Shown in pieces: positions 34,045 to 44,130 of a stretch of 64,000 nucleotides of DNA. Source of the stretch: Pseudomonas sp. G2-4 (lineage in GTDB: Bacteria; Pseudomonadota; Gammaproteobacteria; Pseudomonadales; Pseudomonadaceae). The DNA is taken from NCBI RefSeq assembly GCF_030064125.1, contig NZ_CP125957.1:5788501-5852500 (forward strand), read 5' to 3'. The notes below the pieces were generated by a model. It made no database searches, was not told where the DNA came from, and saw only the letters and a list, made by a program, of their open reading frames with translations. The stretch's first letter is position 1. The number at the start of each line of letters is the position of its first letter. A program made the translations under genes and the position numbers.

Positions 34045-34413
34045 TTACAGCACTTCTGGGGCGAGCGAGACGATCTTCATGAACTTCTCAGTACGAAGTT
34101 CACGGGTCACTGGCCCAAAGATACGGGTGCCGATCGGCTCTTGCTTGTTGTTCAGAAGAACAGCAGCGTTGCCATCAAAGCGGATAATGGAGCCATCTGC
34201 ACGGCGAACGCCGTGACGAGTGCGGACTACAACAGCAGTCATCACTTGGCCTTTTTTCACCTTACCGCGAGGAATTGCTTCCTTCACGGTAACTTTGATG
34301 ATGTCACCAATACCAGCGTAACGACGATGGGAGCCACCCAGCACCTTGATGCACATAACGCGGCGAGCGCCGCTGTTATCGGCCACATCGAGCATGGATT
34401 GAGTCTGAATCAT
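34045..34413 (-). CDS. rplN: 50S ribosomal protein L14
   Basis: This 122-residue beta-barrel protein lies at the subunit interface beside L19 and is the site where the silencing factor RsfS binds in other bacteria. Marks are [27 protein letters not shown] and [13 protein letters not shown]. It is the conventional first gene of the spc operon, but the 23-base gap after rpsQ shows no promoter here, so transcription should read in from S10. Confidence 0.98.
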   Translation of the reverse strand: MIQTQSMLDVADNSGARRVMCIKVLGGSHRRYAGIGDIIKVTVKEAIPRGKVKKGQVMTAVVVRTRHGVRRADGSIIRFDGNAAVLLNNKQEPIGTRIFGPVTRELRTEKFMKIVSLAPEVL

Positions 34414-34436
34414 ATAATTTCTCCGACCCCTAGTCC

Positions 34437-34703
34437 TTAGACTTCCACAGCGCGTTCGAGAACATCAACCAGCGCCCAAGACTTGGTCTTGGCCAAAGGA
34501 CGAGTTTCACGAATAGTGACTTTGTCGCCGATGTGGCACTGATTGGTTTCGTCGTGCGCGTGCAGCTTAGTCGAACGCTTAACGTATTTACCGTAGATCG
34601 GGTGCTTAACGCGACGCTCGATCAGAACGGTGATGGTTTTGTCCATCTTGTCGCTGACAACACGGCCAGTCAGCGTACGGACAGTTTTTTCGGCTTCAGC
34701 CAT
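34437..34703 (-). CDS. rpsQ: 30S ribosomal protein S17
   Basis: This 88-residue OB-fold protein binds 16S rRNA early in assembly. It has the marks [22 protein letters not shown] and the end [17 protein letters not shown]. It lies 2 bases after rpmC and closes the S10 group. Confidence 0.98.
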   Translation of the reverse strand: MAEAEKTVRTLTGRVVSDKMDKTITVLIERRVKHPIYGKYVKRSTKLHAHDETNQCHIGDKVTIRETRPLAKTKSWALVDVLERAVEV

Positions 34704-34705
34704 GA

Positions 34706-34897
34706 TTACTTACCTGCCTGCTGGTTGAGCACAGTTTTCACGCGAGCGATGTCACGCTTAACTTGCGAGAGCAGATGAGACTGCCCCAACTGGCCAGTTG
34801 CTTTCTGCATACGCAGATTGAACTGGTCGCGCAGCAGGCCGAGCAGTTGCTCGTTCAGCTGCTGTGCTGATTTTTCACGAAGTTCATTCGCTTTCAT
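34706..34897 (-). CDS. rpmC: 50S ribosomal protein L29
   Basis: This 63-residue two-helix protein at the exit tunnel takes part in docking of trigger factor and SRP. It starts [14 protein letters not shown]. The ATG at 34897 overlaps the rplP stop (ATGA); a GTG one codon earlier is also open. Confidence 0.96.
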
Positions 34898-35310
34898 CAC
34901 ATCACCGTCCGTTTAACAAAGGCGGTGGCGAGCGGCAGCTTTGCAGCAGCCAGGGCAAAAGCCTCACGCGCCAGCTCTTCAGTTACACCCTCGATTTCAT
35001 ACAGGACTTTGCCTGGCTGAATCTGGGCAACCCAGTATTCGACGTTACCCTTACCTTTACCCATCCGAACTTCGAGTGGCTTCTTGGAAATAGGCTTGTC
35101 CGGGAATACACGGATCCAGATCTTGCCGCCACGTTTTACGTGACGGGTCAGAGCACGACGCGCTGACTCGATCTGACGAGCGGTGAGACGACCACGAGCT
35201 ACAGACTTCAGCGCGAACTCGCCGAAGCTGACTTTGCTACCGCGCAATGCCAGGCCACGGTTGTGACCGGTCATCTGCTTGCGGAACTTCGTACGCTTTG
35301 GTTGCAACAT
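34897..35310 (-). CDS. rplP: 50S ribosomal protein L16
   Basis: This 137-residue protein organises the A-site and 5S contact region of 50S. Marks are [20 protein letters not shown] and [24 protein letters not shown]. The arginine of the RMGKGKG segment is the usual hydroxylation target in E. coli (Arg81). It overlaps rpmC by a stop-start ATGA. Confidence 0.98.
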
Positions 35311-35322
35311 TTGGCGTACCCC

Positions 35323-36009
35323 TTACTTAGCAGCTTTTTTACGAGGCGCTGGTGCTTGTGGTTTCAGCTCTTCTTGGCGACCACCAATTACTTCGCCTTT
35401 GAAGATCCAAACCTTTACACCGATCACACCGTAGGTGGTGTGAGCTTCGTAGTTGGCATAGTCGATGTCGGCACGCAGGGTGTGCAGAGGCACACGACCT
35501 TCGCGATACCATTCAGTACGTGCGATTTCAGCACCGCCGAGACGACCGCTCACTTGGATTTTGATGCCTTTGGCACCAATGCGCATTGCGTTCTGTACAG
35601 CGCGCTTCATAGCGCGACGGAACATTACGCGACGCTCCAGCTGCTGAGCTACGCTCTGCGCAACCAGCATACCGTCGAGCTCCGGCTTACGGATCTCTTC
35701 GATATTGATGTGCACAGGCACACCCATTTGCTTGGTCAGGTCCTGACGCAGTTTCTCAACATCTTCACCCTTCTTCCCGATAACGATACCTGGGCGAGCG
35801 GTGTGGATGGTGATACGTGCAGTCTGAGCCGGACGATGGATATCGATACGGCTTACGGACGCGCTTTTTAGTTTGTCTTGGAGATACTCACGCACCTTCA
35901 GATCAGCGAACAAATAGTCCGCATAAGTCCGACCGTCTGCGTACCAGACGGAGGTGTGCTCCTTGACGATTCCCAGGCGAATGCCAATGGGATGTACTTT
36001 CTGACCCAT
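35323..36009 (-). CDS. rpsC: 30S ribosomal protein S3
   Basis: This 228-residue protein forms the mRNA entry pore with S4 and S5 and helps unwind structured mRNA. The KH domain has [12 protein letters not shown] near residue 53; the C domain has [21 protein letters not shown] use [12 protein letters not shown] at 36009; the frame open to 36093 is the end of rplV in another frame. It ends in a basic tail ([10 protein letters not shown]). Confidence 0.97.
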
Positions 36010-36022
36010 CTCTTCGACTCCG

Positions 36023-36355
36023 TTACTTGTCAGCAACCTTGACAGTGATATGGCAAGACCGCTTGACGATGCGATCAGCACGGCCTTTGGCACGCGGCAT
36101 GATACGCTTCAGCGAACGCCCTTCGTTGACGAAAACGGTGCTGACTTTCAGGTCATCAACGTCTGCGCCTTCGTTATGCTCGGCGTTGGCTACGGCCGAC
36201 TCCAGCACTTTTTTCATGATCTCGGCGGCTTTCTTACTGCTGAAAGCCAACAGGTTGAGCGCTTCGCCCACCTTCTTCCCGCGGATCTGGTCGGCGACCA
36301 AGCGGGCTTTCTGGGCGGAGATTCGAGCGCCCGACAACTTAGCGGCTACTTCCAT
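36023..36355 (-). CDS. rplV: 50S ribosomal protein L22
   Basis: This 110-residue protein's long beta hairpin ([21 protein letters not shown]) lines the peptide exit tunnel and takes part in macrolide response and nascent-chain stalling. The globular part begins [26 protein letters not shown]. It lies 11 bases after rpsS. Confidence 0.98.
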
Positions 36356-36366
36356 TTCCTAACCCC

Positions 36367-36642
36367 TTAACGCTTGGCTTTCTTGTCAGCCACGTGCCCA
36401 CGGTATGTGCGGGTACCGGCAAACTCGCCCAGTTTGTGGCCGACCATGTCTTCGTTCACGAGAACGGGGACGTGCTGACGACCGTTGTGTACTGCGATGG
36501 TCAAACCGACCATTTGTGGCAGGATCATCGAACGACGCGACCAGGTCTTAACTGGTTTGCGATCGTTCTTTTCCGCCGCCACTTCGATCTTCTTCAGTAG
36601 GTGAAGATCAATAAAAGGACCTTTTTTCAGAGAACGTGGCAC
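36367..36642 (-). CDS. rpsS: 30S ribosomal protein S19
   Basis: This 91-residue head protein contacts S13 and forms an intersubunit bridge. It starts [18 protein letters not shown] and has the family segment [25 protein letters not shown]. It lies 16 bases after rplB. Confidence 0.98.
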   Translation of the reverse strand: MPRSLKKGPFIDLHLLKKIEVAAEKNDRKPVKTWSRRSMILPQMVGLTIAVHNGRQHVPVLVNEDMVGHKLGEFAGTRTYRGHVADKKAKR

Positions 36643-36658
36643 TGTCGTATCCCTCTAT

Positions 36659-37483
36659 TTACTTGCGACGACGGACGATCATTTTGTCGGTACGCTTATT
36701 ACCACGAGTCTTCGCGCCCTTAGTCGGGAAGCCCCATGGCGATACCGGATGACGACCACCAGAGGTACGACCTTCACCACCACCATGTGGGTGGTCAACC
36801 GGGTTCATGGCAACACCACGAACGGTTGGGCGAACGCCACGCCAGCGCTTGGCACCAGCTTTACCCAACGAACGCAGGCTGTGCTCGGAGTTCGAGACTT
36901 CGCCCAGGGTCGCACGGCATTCAGCCAGTACTTTACGCATCTCACCAGAGCGCAGACGCAGGGTCACGTAGACACCTTCACGAGCGATCAGCTGAGCCGA
37001 AGCACCAGCGGAACGAGCGATTTGCGCGCCTTTACCTGGCTTCAATTCGATGCCGTGTACGGTGCTACCAACTGGGATGTTGCGCAGTTGCAGAGCGTTG
37101 CCCGGCTTGATCGGTGCCAAGGCACCTGCGATCAGCTGGTCGCCAGCGCTCACGCCTTTAGGGGCGATGATGTAGCGACGCTCGCCATCTGCGTACAGCA
37201 GCAGAGCGATGTGAGCAGTACGGTTTGGATCGTATTCGATACGCTCGACGGTGGCAGCGATGCCATCCTTGTCGTTGCGACGGAAGTCGACCAGACGATA
37301 ATGCTGCTTATGACCACCACCGATGTGACGAGTGGTAATACGGCCATTGTTGTTACGACCACCAGTCTTCGATTTTTTCTCGAGCAGCGGTGCGTGAGGA
37401 GCGCCTTTATGCAGCTCCTGATTGACCACCTTGACCACAAAACGGCGGCCAGGGGAAGTCGGTTTGCATTTAACGATTGCCAT
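36659..37483 (-). CDS. rplB: 50S ribosomal protein L2
   Basis: This 274-residue universally conserved protein is needed for subunit joining and peptidyl transfer. The conserved His of the [16 protein letters not shown] segment (near residue 230) is intact. The end [17 protein letters not shown] is typical. It lies 14 bases after rplW in the S10 operon. Confidence 0.98.
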   Translation of the reverse strand: MAIVKCKPTSPGRRFVVKVVNQELHKGAPHAPLLEKKSKTGGRNNNGRITTRHIGGGHKQHYRLVDFRRNDKDGIAATVERIEYDPNRTAHIALLLYADGERRYIIAPKGVSAGDQLIAGALAPIKPGNALQLRNIPVGSTVHGIELKPGKGAQIARSAGASAQLIAREGVYVTLRLRSGEMRKVLAECRATLGEVSNSEHSLRSLGKAGAKRWRGVRPTVRGVAMNPVDHPHGGGEGRTSGGRHPVSPWGFPTKGAKTRGNKRTDKMIVRRRK

Positions 37484-37497
37484 GATGCACCCCTTCC

Positions 37498-37797
37498 TTA
37501 CTCAGCACTGCTGCTGAAATCGAGATCTTGGCCTGGCTGAAGGGAGATAACTGCCTTCTTCCAGTCATTACGCTTGCCCAGACCGCGAGCAGTGCGCTTG
37601 CTTTTACCCAGAACGTTCAGGGTAGTCACGCGCTCCACTTTCACGCTGAACAGGCTTTCGACGGCCTTCTTGATTTCCAGCTTGGTTGCGTCAGTCGCAA
37701 CCTTGAAAACGAACTGGCCTTTCTTGTCTGCCAGAACCGTAGCCTTCTCGGAAACGTGCGGGCCAAGCAGAACTTTAAATACGCGTTCCTGGTTCAT
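37498..37797 (-). CDS. rplW: 50S ribosomal protein L23
   Basis: This 99-residue tunnel-exit protein is the main dock for trigger factor and SRP. Marks are the start [22 protein letters not shown] and the loop [23 protein letters not shown]. Its start overlaps the rplD stop by 4 bases. Confidence 0.98.
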
Positions 37798-38396
37798 CCC
37801 AGCAGCTCCTCGAATTTCTTCACGGCCGACACGGTGATCAACACCTTGTCGTATGCGATCAGACTAACTGGATCGGAACCTTGCACGTCACGGACATCAA
37901 CGTGTGGCAGGTTACGAGCAGCCAGGTACAGGTTCTGATCAACAGCGTCAGACACGATCAGGACGTCAGTCAGGCCCATGCCATTCAGCTTGTTCAGCAG
38001 ATCTTTGGTTTTCGGCGCTTCAACAGCGAAGTCCTGAACCACGACCAGACGATCAGTACGCACCAGCTCAGCAAGGATGGAACGCATTGCTGCGCGATAC
38101 ATCTTCTTGTTCAGCTTCTGGGAGTGATCCTGAGGACGAGCTGCGAAAGTGGTACCGCCGCCACGCCAGATTGGGCTACGGATAGTACCGGCACGAGCAC
38201 GGCCAGTACCTTTCTGACGCCATGGGCGCTTACCGCCACCAGAAACGTCGGAACGGGTCTTTTGCTGCTTGCTACCTTGACGGCCGCCGGCCATGTAGGC
38301 CACGACTGCTTGGTGAACCAGCGTCTCGTTGAATTCGCCGCCAAATGTCAGTTCGGAAACTTCGATCGCTTGAGCGTCATTTACATTTAATTGCAT
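37794..38396 (-). CDS. rplD: 50S ribosomal protein L4
   Basis: This 200-residue protein's extended loop ([27 protein letters not shown]) reaches into the exit tunnel opposite L22. In E. coli L4 also represses the S10 operon at its leader; the leader here is much shorter. It lies 12 bases after rplC. Confidence 0.98.
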
Positions 38397-38408
38397 GTCA
38401 GCTTCCCC

Positions 38409-39044
38409 TTAACCGCGAGCCTTGGCTGCTGGACGTACAACCAAGTTGCCGCCAGTAGCGCCAGGAACAGCGCCCTTGACCAACAACAGATTGCGTTCAG
38501 CGTCCACGCGCACTACTTCGAGGGACTGCACGGTCACGCGCTCAGCGCCCATATGACCGGACATTTTTTTGCCCTTGAATACACGACCAGGAGTCTGGCA
38601 CTGGCCGATAGAGCCTGGAACGCGGTGGGATACGGAGTTACCGTGGGTGTTATCTTGCCCGCGGAAATTCCAACGCTTGATCGTACCCTGGAAGCCTTTA
38701 CCTTTGGACTGACCGGTTACATCAACCAGTTGACCAGCAGCGAAGATTTCAGCGTTGATCAGATCGCCGGCCTGGTACTCGCCTTCTTCAAGACGGAATT
38801 CCATTACGGTACGACCAGCGGCAACGTTCGCCTTGGCGAAGTGGCCAGCCTGAGCAGCTGTTACACGCGAAGCACGACGCTCGCCGACAGTGACTTGCAC
38901 TGCACGATAGCCATCGGTCTCTTCAGTTTTGAACTGGGTGACGCGATTCGGCTCGATCTCAATGACCGTGACCGGAATGGAGACACCTTCTTCGGTGAAA
39001 ATACGGGTCATACCGCATTTACGACCGACTACACCAATAGTCAT
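38409..39044 (-). CDS. rplC: 50S ribosomal protein L3
   Basis: This 211-residue protein reaches the peptidyl transferase centre and starts 50S assembly. The start [16 protein letters not shown] at 39044 is chosen over an open-frame ATG at 39077. The tip loop has [22 protein letters not shown], where a Gln is methylated by PrmB in relatives. It lies 80 bases after rpsJ. Confidence 0.97.
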   Translation of the reverse strand: MTIGVVGRKCGMTRIFTEEGVSIPVTVIEIEPNRVTQFKTEETDGYRAVQVTVGERRASRVTAAQAGHFAKANVAAGRTVMEFRLEEGEYQAGDLINAEIFAAGQLVDVTGQSKGKGFQGTIKRWNFRGQDNTHGNSVSHRVPGSIGQCQTPGRVFKGKKMSGHMGAERVTVQSLEVVRVDAERNLLLVKGAVPGATGGNLVVRPAAKARG

Positions 39045-39124
39045 GTTGTAAACCTCATGAGTGTACGGGGCTTTCACCCGCTATGGCCGCCCATTTCAGA
39101 GCGTTACACGACTAAGACCGAGTC

Positions 39125-39436
39125 TTAGCCGAGGCTGATCTGCACTTCCACACCGGCCGCAAGATCAAGCTTCATAAGAGCATCAACGGTTTTATCCGTT
39201 GGCTGGACGATGTCCAGAACGCGCTTATGAGTACGGATCTCGTACTGGTCACGCGCGTCTTTGTTGACGTGCGGGGAGACCAGAACGGTGAACCGCTCTT
39301 TACGGGTAGGCAGTGGAATTGGACCACGCACTTGAGCACCAGTACGTTTCGCGGTTTCCACGATTTCCTGGGTGGATTGGTCGATCAGGCGATGGTCAAA
39401 AGCCTTCAACCTGATACGGATTTGCTGATTTTGCAT
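39125..39436 (-). CDS. rpsJ: 30S ribosomal protein S10 (NusE)
   Basis: This 103-residue protein has a double role: head of the 30S subunit, and partner of NusB at boxA RNA during rRNA antitermination. It also contacts NusG, linking transcription to translation. Marks are [20 protein letters not shown] and [30 protein letters not shown]. It is the first gene of the S10 operon; a consensus-like promoter ends about 55 bases before its ATG. Confidence 0.98.
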
Positions 39437-39498
39437 TGGATTTCAGACTCCGGCTGCTATTCCCACCGAGCGCAATACGCCCGTTAAAAGGAGGCGCA

Positions 39499-39527
39499 AT
39501 TCTATAGACGACCCATATAGGTGTCAA
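39499..39527 (-). promoter_or_regulatory. S10 operon promoter (before rpsJ)
   Basis: Minus strand TTGACA (39527-39522) and TAGAAT (39504-39499) with a 17-base spacer, followed by TGCGCC. This is a near-consensus sigma-70 promoter with a GC-rich start region. It lies between the tufA terminator and rpsJ. Confidence 0.85.
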
Positions 39528-39533
39528 CCCAAT

Positions 39534-39563
39534 AAAAAAGCCCCCGCTAGGCGGAGGCTTTTT
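39534..39563 (-). terminator. Terminator after tufA
   Basis: The stem AGCCCCCGC / GCGGAGGCT (one mismatch) has A- and T-runs outside. It ends the str operon 30 bases after the tufA stop and sits just before the S10 promoter. Confidence 0.88.
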
Positions 39564-39592
39564 CAACTCATCGAAGCTGACTCGAAAAGAGC

Positions 39593-40786
39593 TTACTCGA
39601 TGATTTTGGCTACGACGCCAGCGCCGACGGTACGACCGCCTTCACGGATAGCGAAACGCAGACCGTCTTCCATTGCGATGGTCTTGATCAGGGTGACAAC
39701 CATTTTGATGTTGTCGCCTGGCATTACCATTTCAACGCCTTCCGGCAGTTCGCAGTTACCGGTCACGTCAGTGGTCCGGAAGTAGAACTGCGGACGGTAG
39801 CCTTTGAAGAACGGAGTGTGACGGCCGCCTTCTTCCTTGCTCAGAACGTACACTTCAGCTTCGAACTTGGTGTGCGGCTTGACCGAACCTGGCTTAACCA
39901 GAACCTGGCCACGCTCAACGTCGTCACGCTTGGTACCACGCAGCAGAACGCCGCAGTTCTCGCCAGCACGACCTTCGTCGAGCAGCTTACGGAACATTTC
40001 AACACCGGTGCAGGTGGTGACGGTAGTGTCACGCAGACCAACGATTTCCAGTGGATCCTGAACCTTGACGATACCGCGCTCGATACGACCGGTTACAACA
40101 GTACCGCGACCCGAGATCGAGAATACGTCTTCGATTGGCATCAGGAATGGCTTGTCGATAACACGAACTGGCTCTGGGATGTAGCTGTCCAGAGTTTCTA
40201 CCAGGCGCTTGACAGCGGTGGTACCCATTTCGTTGTCGTCTTGGCCGTTCAGAGCCATCAGAGCCGAACCGATGATGATCGGAGTGTCGTCACCTGGGAA
40301 GTCGTAAGTGCTCAGCAGATCGCGCACTTCCATCTCAACCAGTTCCAGCAGCTCAGCGTCGTCAACCATGTCAGCCTTGTTCAGGAAGACAACGATGTAC
40401 GGAACGCCAACCTGACGGGACAGCAGGATGTGCTCACGGGTTTGTGGCATCGGACCATCAGCGGCCGAACAAACCAGGATCGCGCCGTCCATCTGGGCAG
40501 CACCGGTGATCATGTTCTTCACATAGTCAGCGTGACCTGGGCAGTCAACGTGAGCGTAGTGACGAATCGAAGAGTTGTACTCAACGTGCGCGGTGTTGAT
40601 GGTGATACCACGAGCCTTCTCTTCCGGAGCGCTGTCGATTTTGTCGAAAGCAACAACGGCCGAGCCGAAAACTTCGGAGCAGACGCGAGTCAGAGCAGCA
40701 GTCAGGGTGGTTTTACCGTGGTCAACGTGACCAATGGTGCCAACGTTGACGTGCGGTAGGGAACGATCAAATTTTTCTTTAGCCAC
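39593..40786 (-). CDS. tufA: Elongation factor Tu (str operon copy)
   Basis: A 397-residue GTPase that brings aminoacyl-tRNA to the ribosome. The G1 motif GHVDHGKT is at 19-26, DCPGH at 81-85 and NKAD at 136-139; the three domains are complete. It lies 31 bases after fusA at the end of the str operon. Compared with the second copy at 56163-57356 it differs at 25 residues, in patches (for example 7-10, 44-46, 71-74, 235-256), while 75-193 are identical. Both copies look functional. Confidence 0.97.
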   Translation of the reverse strand: MAKEKFDRSLPHVNVGTIGHVDHGKTTLTAALTRVCSEVFGSAVVAFDKIDSAPEEKARGITINTAHVEYNSSIRHYAHVDCPGHADYVKNMITGAAQMDGAILVCSAADGPMPQTREHILLSRQVGVPYIVVFLNKADMVDDAELLELVEMEVRDLLSTYDFPGDDTPIIIGSALMALNGQDDNEMGTTAVKRLVETLDSYIPEPVRVIDKPFLMPIEDVFSISGRGTVVTGRIERGIVKVQDPLEIVGLRDTTVTTCTGVEMFRKLLDEGRAGENCGVLLRGTKRDDVERGQVLVKPGSVKPHTKFEAEVYVLSKEEGGRHTPFFKGYRPQFYFRTTDVTGNCELPEGVEMVMPGDNIKMVVTLIKTIAMEDGLRFAIREGGRTVGAGVVAKIIE

Positions 40787-40817
40787 GACAATTAACTCCT
40801 AGCCTAAAGGGGCTGAA

Positions 40818-42923
40818 TCAGCCTTGTTTTTTGGTAACAGTTTCGACGATATGCGACGGAGCTGTATTGTATTTTTTGAATTCCATAGAGTAGCTTGCGC
40901 GACCCTGAGACATGGAACGAACGTCGGTCGCGTAACCGAACATTTCACCCAACGGAACCTCGGCACGAATAACCTTGCCGGAAACCGTATCTTCCATACC
41001 CAGAATCATGCCACGACGACGGTTAAGGTCGCCCATGACATCACCCATGTAGTCTTCAGGCGTTACGACTTCTACCGCCATGATCGGCTCGAGCAACTCA
41101 CCACCGCCCTTCTGGGCCAGTTGCTTGGTTGCCATGGAAGCAGCCACCTTGAACGCCATCTCGTTGGAGTCGACGTCGTGGTAAGAACCATCGAACACAG
41201 TTGCCTTCAGGCCGATCAGCGGATAGCCGGCAACAACGCCGTTCTTCATCTGCTCTTCGATACCCTTCTGGATCGCCGGGATGTATTCCTTAGGAACCAC
41301 ACCACCTACGACTTCGTTCACGAATTGCAAACCTTCCTGACCTTCGTCAGCGGGTGCAAAACGAATCCAGCAATGGCCAAACTGACCACGACCGCCGGAC
41401 TGGCGAACGAACTTGCCTTCGATCTCACAGTTCTTCGTGATGCGCTCACGATAGGAAACCTGAGGCTTGCCGATGTTGGCTTCGACGTTGAACTCGCGGC
41501 GCATCCGGTCAACCAGGATGTCCAAGTGCAGCTCGCCCATGCCAGAGATGATCGTTTGACCAGTCTCTTCATCAGTCTTAACGCGGAAAGATGGATCTTC
41601 CTGAGCAAGCTTGCCCAGAGCGATACCCATTTTTTCCTGGTCATCCTTGGTTTTTGGCTCAACGGCAACCGAAATAACCGGCTCCGGGAAGTCCATGCGA
41701 ACAAGGATGATTGGCTTGTCGCCGTTGCACAAAGTCTCACCCGTGGTGACGTCCTTCATGCCGATCAAGGCCGCGATGTCACCAGCGCGCACTTCCTTGA
41801 TCTCTTCGCGGGCGTTTGCGTGCATCTGCACCATACGACCCACGCGCTCTTTCTTGCCTTTTACAGAGTTGATCACGCCGTCGCCGGAGTTCAACACACC
41901 CGAGTAAACCCGGACAAAGGTCAAGGTACCCACGAATGGGTCAGTAGCGATCTTGAACGCCAGAGCCGAGAACGGCTCGCTGTCGTCTGCATGACGCTCC
42001 AGCTCGATAGTCTCGTCATCCGGGTCAGTACCCTTGATGGCAGGAATGTCGGTCGGCGCAGGCAGGAAGTCGATCACGGCGTCGAGAACCAGGGGAACAC
42101 CCTTGTTCTTGAAGGAAGAACCACAAACAGCCAGGACGATCTCACCAGCGATAGTACGCTGACGCAGAGCAGCCTTGATTTCCTCGTTGGTGAGCTCTTC
42201 ACCCTCGAGGTACTTGTTCATCAGTTCTTCGTTGGCTTCGGCCGCAGCCTCAACCATGTTGCCGCGCCACTTCTCGGCTTCTTCCAGCAACTCTGCAGGG
42301 ATGTCCTTGCGAACAGGAACCATACCCTTGTCAGCGTCGTTCCAGTAGACCGCTTGCATGTTGATCAGATCGATCTGACCCTGGAAGTTGTCTTCGGAAC
42401 CGATAGCCAACTGGATCGGCACCGGAGTGTGACCCAGACGCTGCTTGATCTGAGCGATCACGCGCAGGAAGTTGGCGCCCGCACGGTCCATCTTGTTCAC
42501 ATAAACAAGACGCGGAACGCCGTATTTGTTGGCCTGACGCCATACGGTTTCCGACTGAGGCTCAACACCCGAGGTGCCGCAGAACACAACCACAGCGCCG
42601 TCGAGCACGCGCAGGGAACGTTCTACTTCAATGGTGAAGTCCACGTGACCCGGGGTGTCGATGACGTTGAAGCGGTGCTCGTCCTTGTACTGCTTCTCAG
42701 AACCCTTCCAGAAAGCGGTAATGGCAGCAGAAGTAATGGTAATACCACGCTCCTGCTCCTGCACCATCCAGTCGGTGGTCGCGGCGCCATCATGCACCTC
42801 GCCCATCTTGTGACTTTTGCCAGTGTAAAAAAGGACGCGCTCAGTGGTGGTGGTTTTACCAGCATCCACGTGAGCAACGATACCGATGTTACGGTAGCGG
42901 TTAATCGGTGTAGTACGAGCCAT
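40818..42923 (-). CDS. fusA: Elongation factor G
   Basis: A 701-residue translocation GTPase with the motifs [19 protein letters not shown] (G1, from about residue 17), DTPGHVDF and [10 protein letters not shown], followed by domains II-V. It moves tRNA and mRNA after peptide transfer and, with RRF, recycles ribosomes. It lies between rpsG (30 bases upstream) and tufA in the str operon. No fusidic-acid-type change is obvious by eye. Confidence 0.98.
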   Translation of the reverse strand: MARTTPINRYRNIGIVAHVDAGKTTTTERVLFYTGKSHKMGEVHDGAATTDWMVQEQERGITITSAAITAFWKGSEKQYKDEHRFNVIDTPGHVDFTIEVERSLRVLDGAVVVFCGTSGVEPQSETVWRQANKYGVPRLVYVNKMDRAGANFLRVIAQIKQRLGHTPVPIQLAIGSEDNFQGQIDLINMQAVYWNDADKGMVPVRKDIPAELLEEAEKWRGNMVEAAAEANEELMNKYLEGEELTNEEIKAALRQRTIAGEIVLAVCGSSFKNKGVPLVLDAVIDFLPAPTDIPAIKGTDPDDETIELERHADDSEPFSALAFKIATDPFVGTLTFVRVYSGVLNSGDGVINSVKGKKERVGRMVQMHANAREEIKEVRAGDIAALIGMKDVTTGETLCNGDKPIILVRMDFPEPVISVAVEPKTKDDQEKMGIALGKLAQEDPSFRVKTDEETGQTIISGMGELHLDILVDRMRREFNVEANIGKPQVSYRERITKNCEIEGKFVRQSGGRGQFGHCWIRFAPADEGQEGLQFVNEVVGGVVPKEYIPAIQKGIEEQMKNGVVAGYPLIGLKATVFDGSYHDVDSNEMAFKVAASMATKQLAQKGGGELLEPIMAVEVVTPEDYMGDVMGDLNRRRGMILGMEDTVSGKVIRAEVPLGEMFGYATDVRSMSQGRASYSMEFKKYNTAPSHIVETVTKKQG

Positions 42924-42953
42924 AAAGCCCTCGCAAATTGAGTGACGCTAAAA

Positions 42954-43424
42954 TTAGAAGCGGTAGTGCGAGAAAGCCTTGTTGGCTTCAGCCATACGGT
43001 GCACGTCTTCACGCTTCTTAACTGCAGCACCTTTACCTTCAGCAGCGTCCAACAGTTCGCCAGCCAAGCGCAGAGCCATGGACTTCTCGCCGCGCTTGCG
43101 GGCGAAGTCTACCAACCAGCGCATTGCCAGGGCGTTACGACGGGACGGACGAACTTCGACCGGAACCTGGTAAGTAGCACCGCCTACACGGCGCGACTTC
43201 ACTTCGACCAGCGGAGCGATGGCGTCGAGAGCTTTCTCGAAGATTTCCAGGGGATCGCTGTTCTTGCGTTCCTTAACTTTGTCCAGTGCGCCATAAACAA
43301 TACGCTCGGCAACGGCTTTCTTGCCGCTTTCCATTACGTGGTTCATGAACTTGGCGAGAATCTGGCTTCCGTATTTCGGATCGTCCAGAATCTCTCGTTT
43401 GGCTGCTACGCGACGTCTTGGCAT
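42954..43424 (-). CDS. rpsG: 30S ribosomal protein S7
   Basis: This 156-residue primary binder of the 16S 3' domain sits by the exit-site tRNA. Marks are [20 protein letters not shown] and [18 protein letters not shown]. In E. coli S7 represses translation from the rpsL-rpsG gap; here that gap is 118 bases and holds a stem with a GCAA loop near 43478. Nothing is truncated. Confidence 0.98.
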   Translation of the reverse strand: MPRRRVAAKREILDDPKYGSQILAKFMNHVMESGKKAVAERIVYGALDKVKERKNSDPLEIFEKALDAIAPLVEVKSRRVGGATYQVPVEVRPSRRNALAMRWLVDFARKRGEKSMALRLAGELLDAAEGKGAAVKKREDVHRMAEANKAFSHYRF

Positions 43425-43542
43425 TGATAAGCCCTCAAACGGTCTTCAGGTTCGCTCGGAATCGGTGCCCTTGCGGGACGCCTCCGACCTTACTCTTATC
43501 GACTCAAAAAAAATAAAATCAGTTTTTTACCAAAAGCCGCTA

Positions 43543-43914
43543 CTACTTAGGCTTCTTGGTACCGTACTTCGAACGACCCTGGTTACGACCTTTGACGCCG
43601 GAAGTATCCAAAGAACCGCGAACGGTGTGGTAACGAACACCTGGCAAGTCTTTTACACGACCGCCGCGGATCAGGACCACGCTGTGCTCTTGCAGGTTGT
43701 GGCCTTCACCGCCGATGTACGAGGAAACCTCGAAACCGTTGGTCAGACGCACACGGCATACTTTACGCAGTGCCGAGTTAGGTTTTTTCGGCGTGGTGGT
43801 ATACACACGGGTGCATACGCCACGACGTTGCGGGCAGTTCTGCAGCGCAGGTACGTCGGATTTCTCGACGATACGCTTACGCGGCTGACGTACCAGCTGG
43901 TTGATAGTTGCCAT
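43543..43914 (-). CDS. rpsL: 30S ribosomal protein S12
   Basis: This 123-residue decoding-centre protein has the conserved [13 protein letters not shown] loop with Lys at 43 and 44, and [17 protein letters not shown] near 88. These are the sensitive-type residues for streptomycin. It is the first gene of the str operon, about 90 bases downstream of the predicted -10 element. A hairpin with U-rich tail lies in its leader. Confidence 0.98.
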   Translation of the reverse strand: MATINQLVRQPRKRIVEKSDVPALQNCPQRRGVCTRVYTTTPKKPNSALRKVCRVRLTNGFEVSSYIGGEGHNLQEHSVVLIRGGRVKDLPGVRYHTVRGSLDTSGVKGRNQGRSKYGTKKPK

Positions 43915-43968
43915 CTACTAGCTCCACTGTTGTCTTGCGACGCTATTGTCTTACAAGAAAAGCAAAAT

Positions 43969-43988
43969 GGCAGGAACGAATTCCCGCC
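43969..43988 (-). terminator. Leader hairpin of the str operon (possible attenuator)
   Basis: On the minus strand GGCGGGAA-TTCG-TTCCTGCC forms an eight-pair stem (one G-U) followed by ATTTTGCTTTTCTTG. It lies only about 10-30 bases after the predicted start site, so it may be a 5' stabiliser instead of an attenuator. Confidence 0.5.
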
Positions 43989-44005
43989 AAATTTAGGGGA
44001 TCAAG

Positions 44006-44034
44006 AGTCTAAAGAGGATCTTGTTCCCAGTCAA
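44006..44034 (-). promoter_or_regulatory. str operon promoter (before rpsL)
   Basis: Minus strand TTGACT (44034-44029) and TAGACT (44011-44006) with a 17-base spacer, in the 216-base gap between rpoC and rpsL. The palindrome CGACAATTTGTCG at 44068-44080 lies upstream. Confidence 0.75.
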
Positions 44035-44130
44035 GGCAAGGCCCCGACCTCCCCGCCCGCCGGATCTCGACAATTTGTCGCGATTCGGCGAACGGGATGA
44101 CCAGGGCCAGGCACTCAATTACTGCCGAAC

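Noticed and set aside
44068..44080. Palindrome CGACAATTTGTCG as rpoC terminator
   Set aside because: The stem is short and AT-rich in the middle, with no U-tract after it; it may be an operator or chance.
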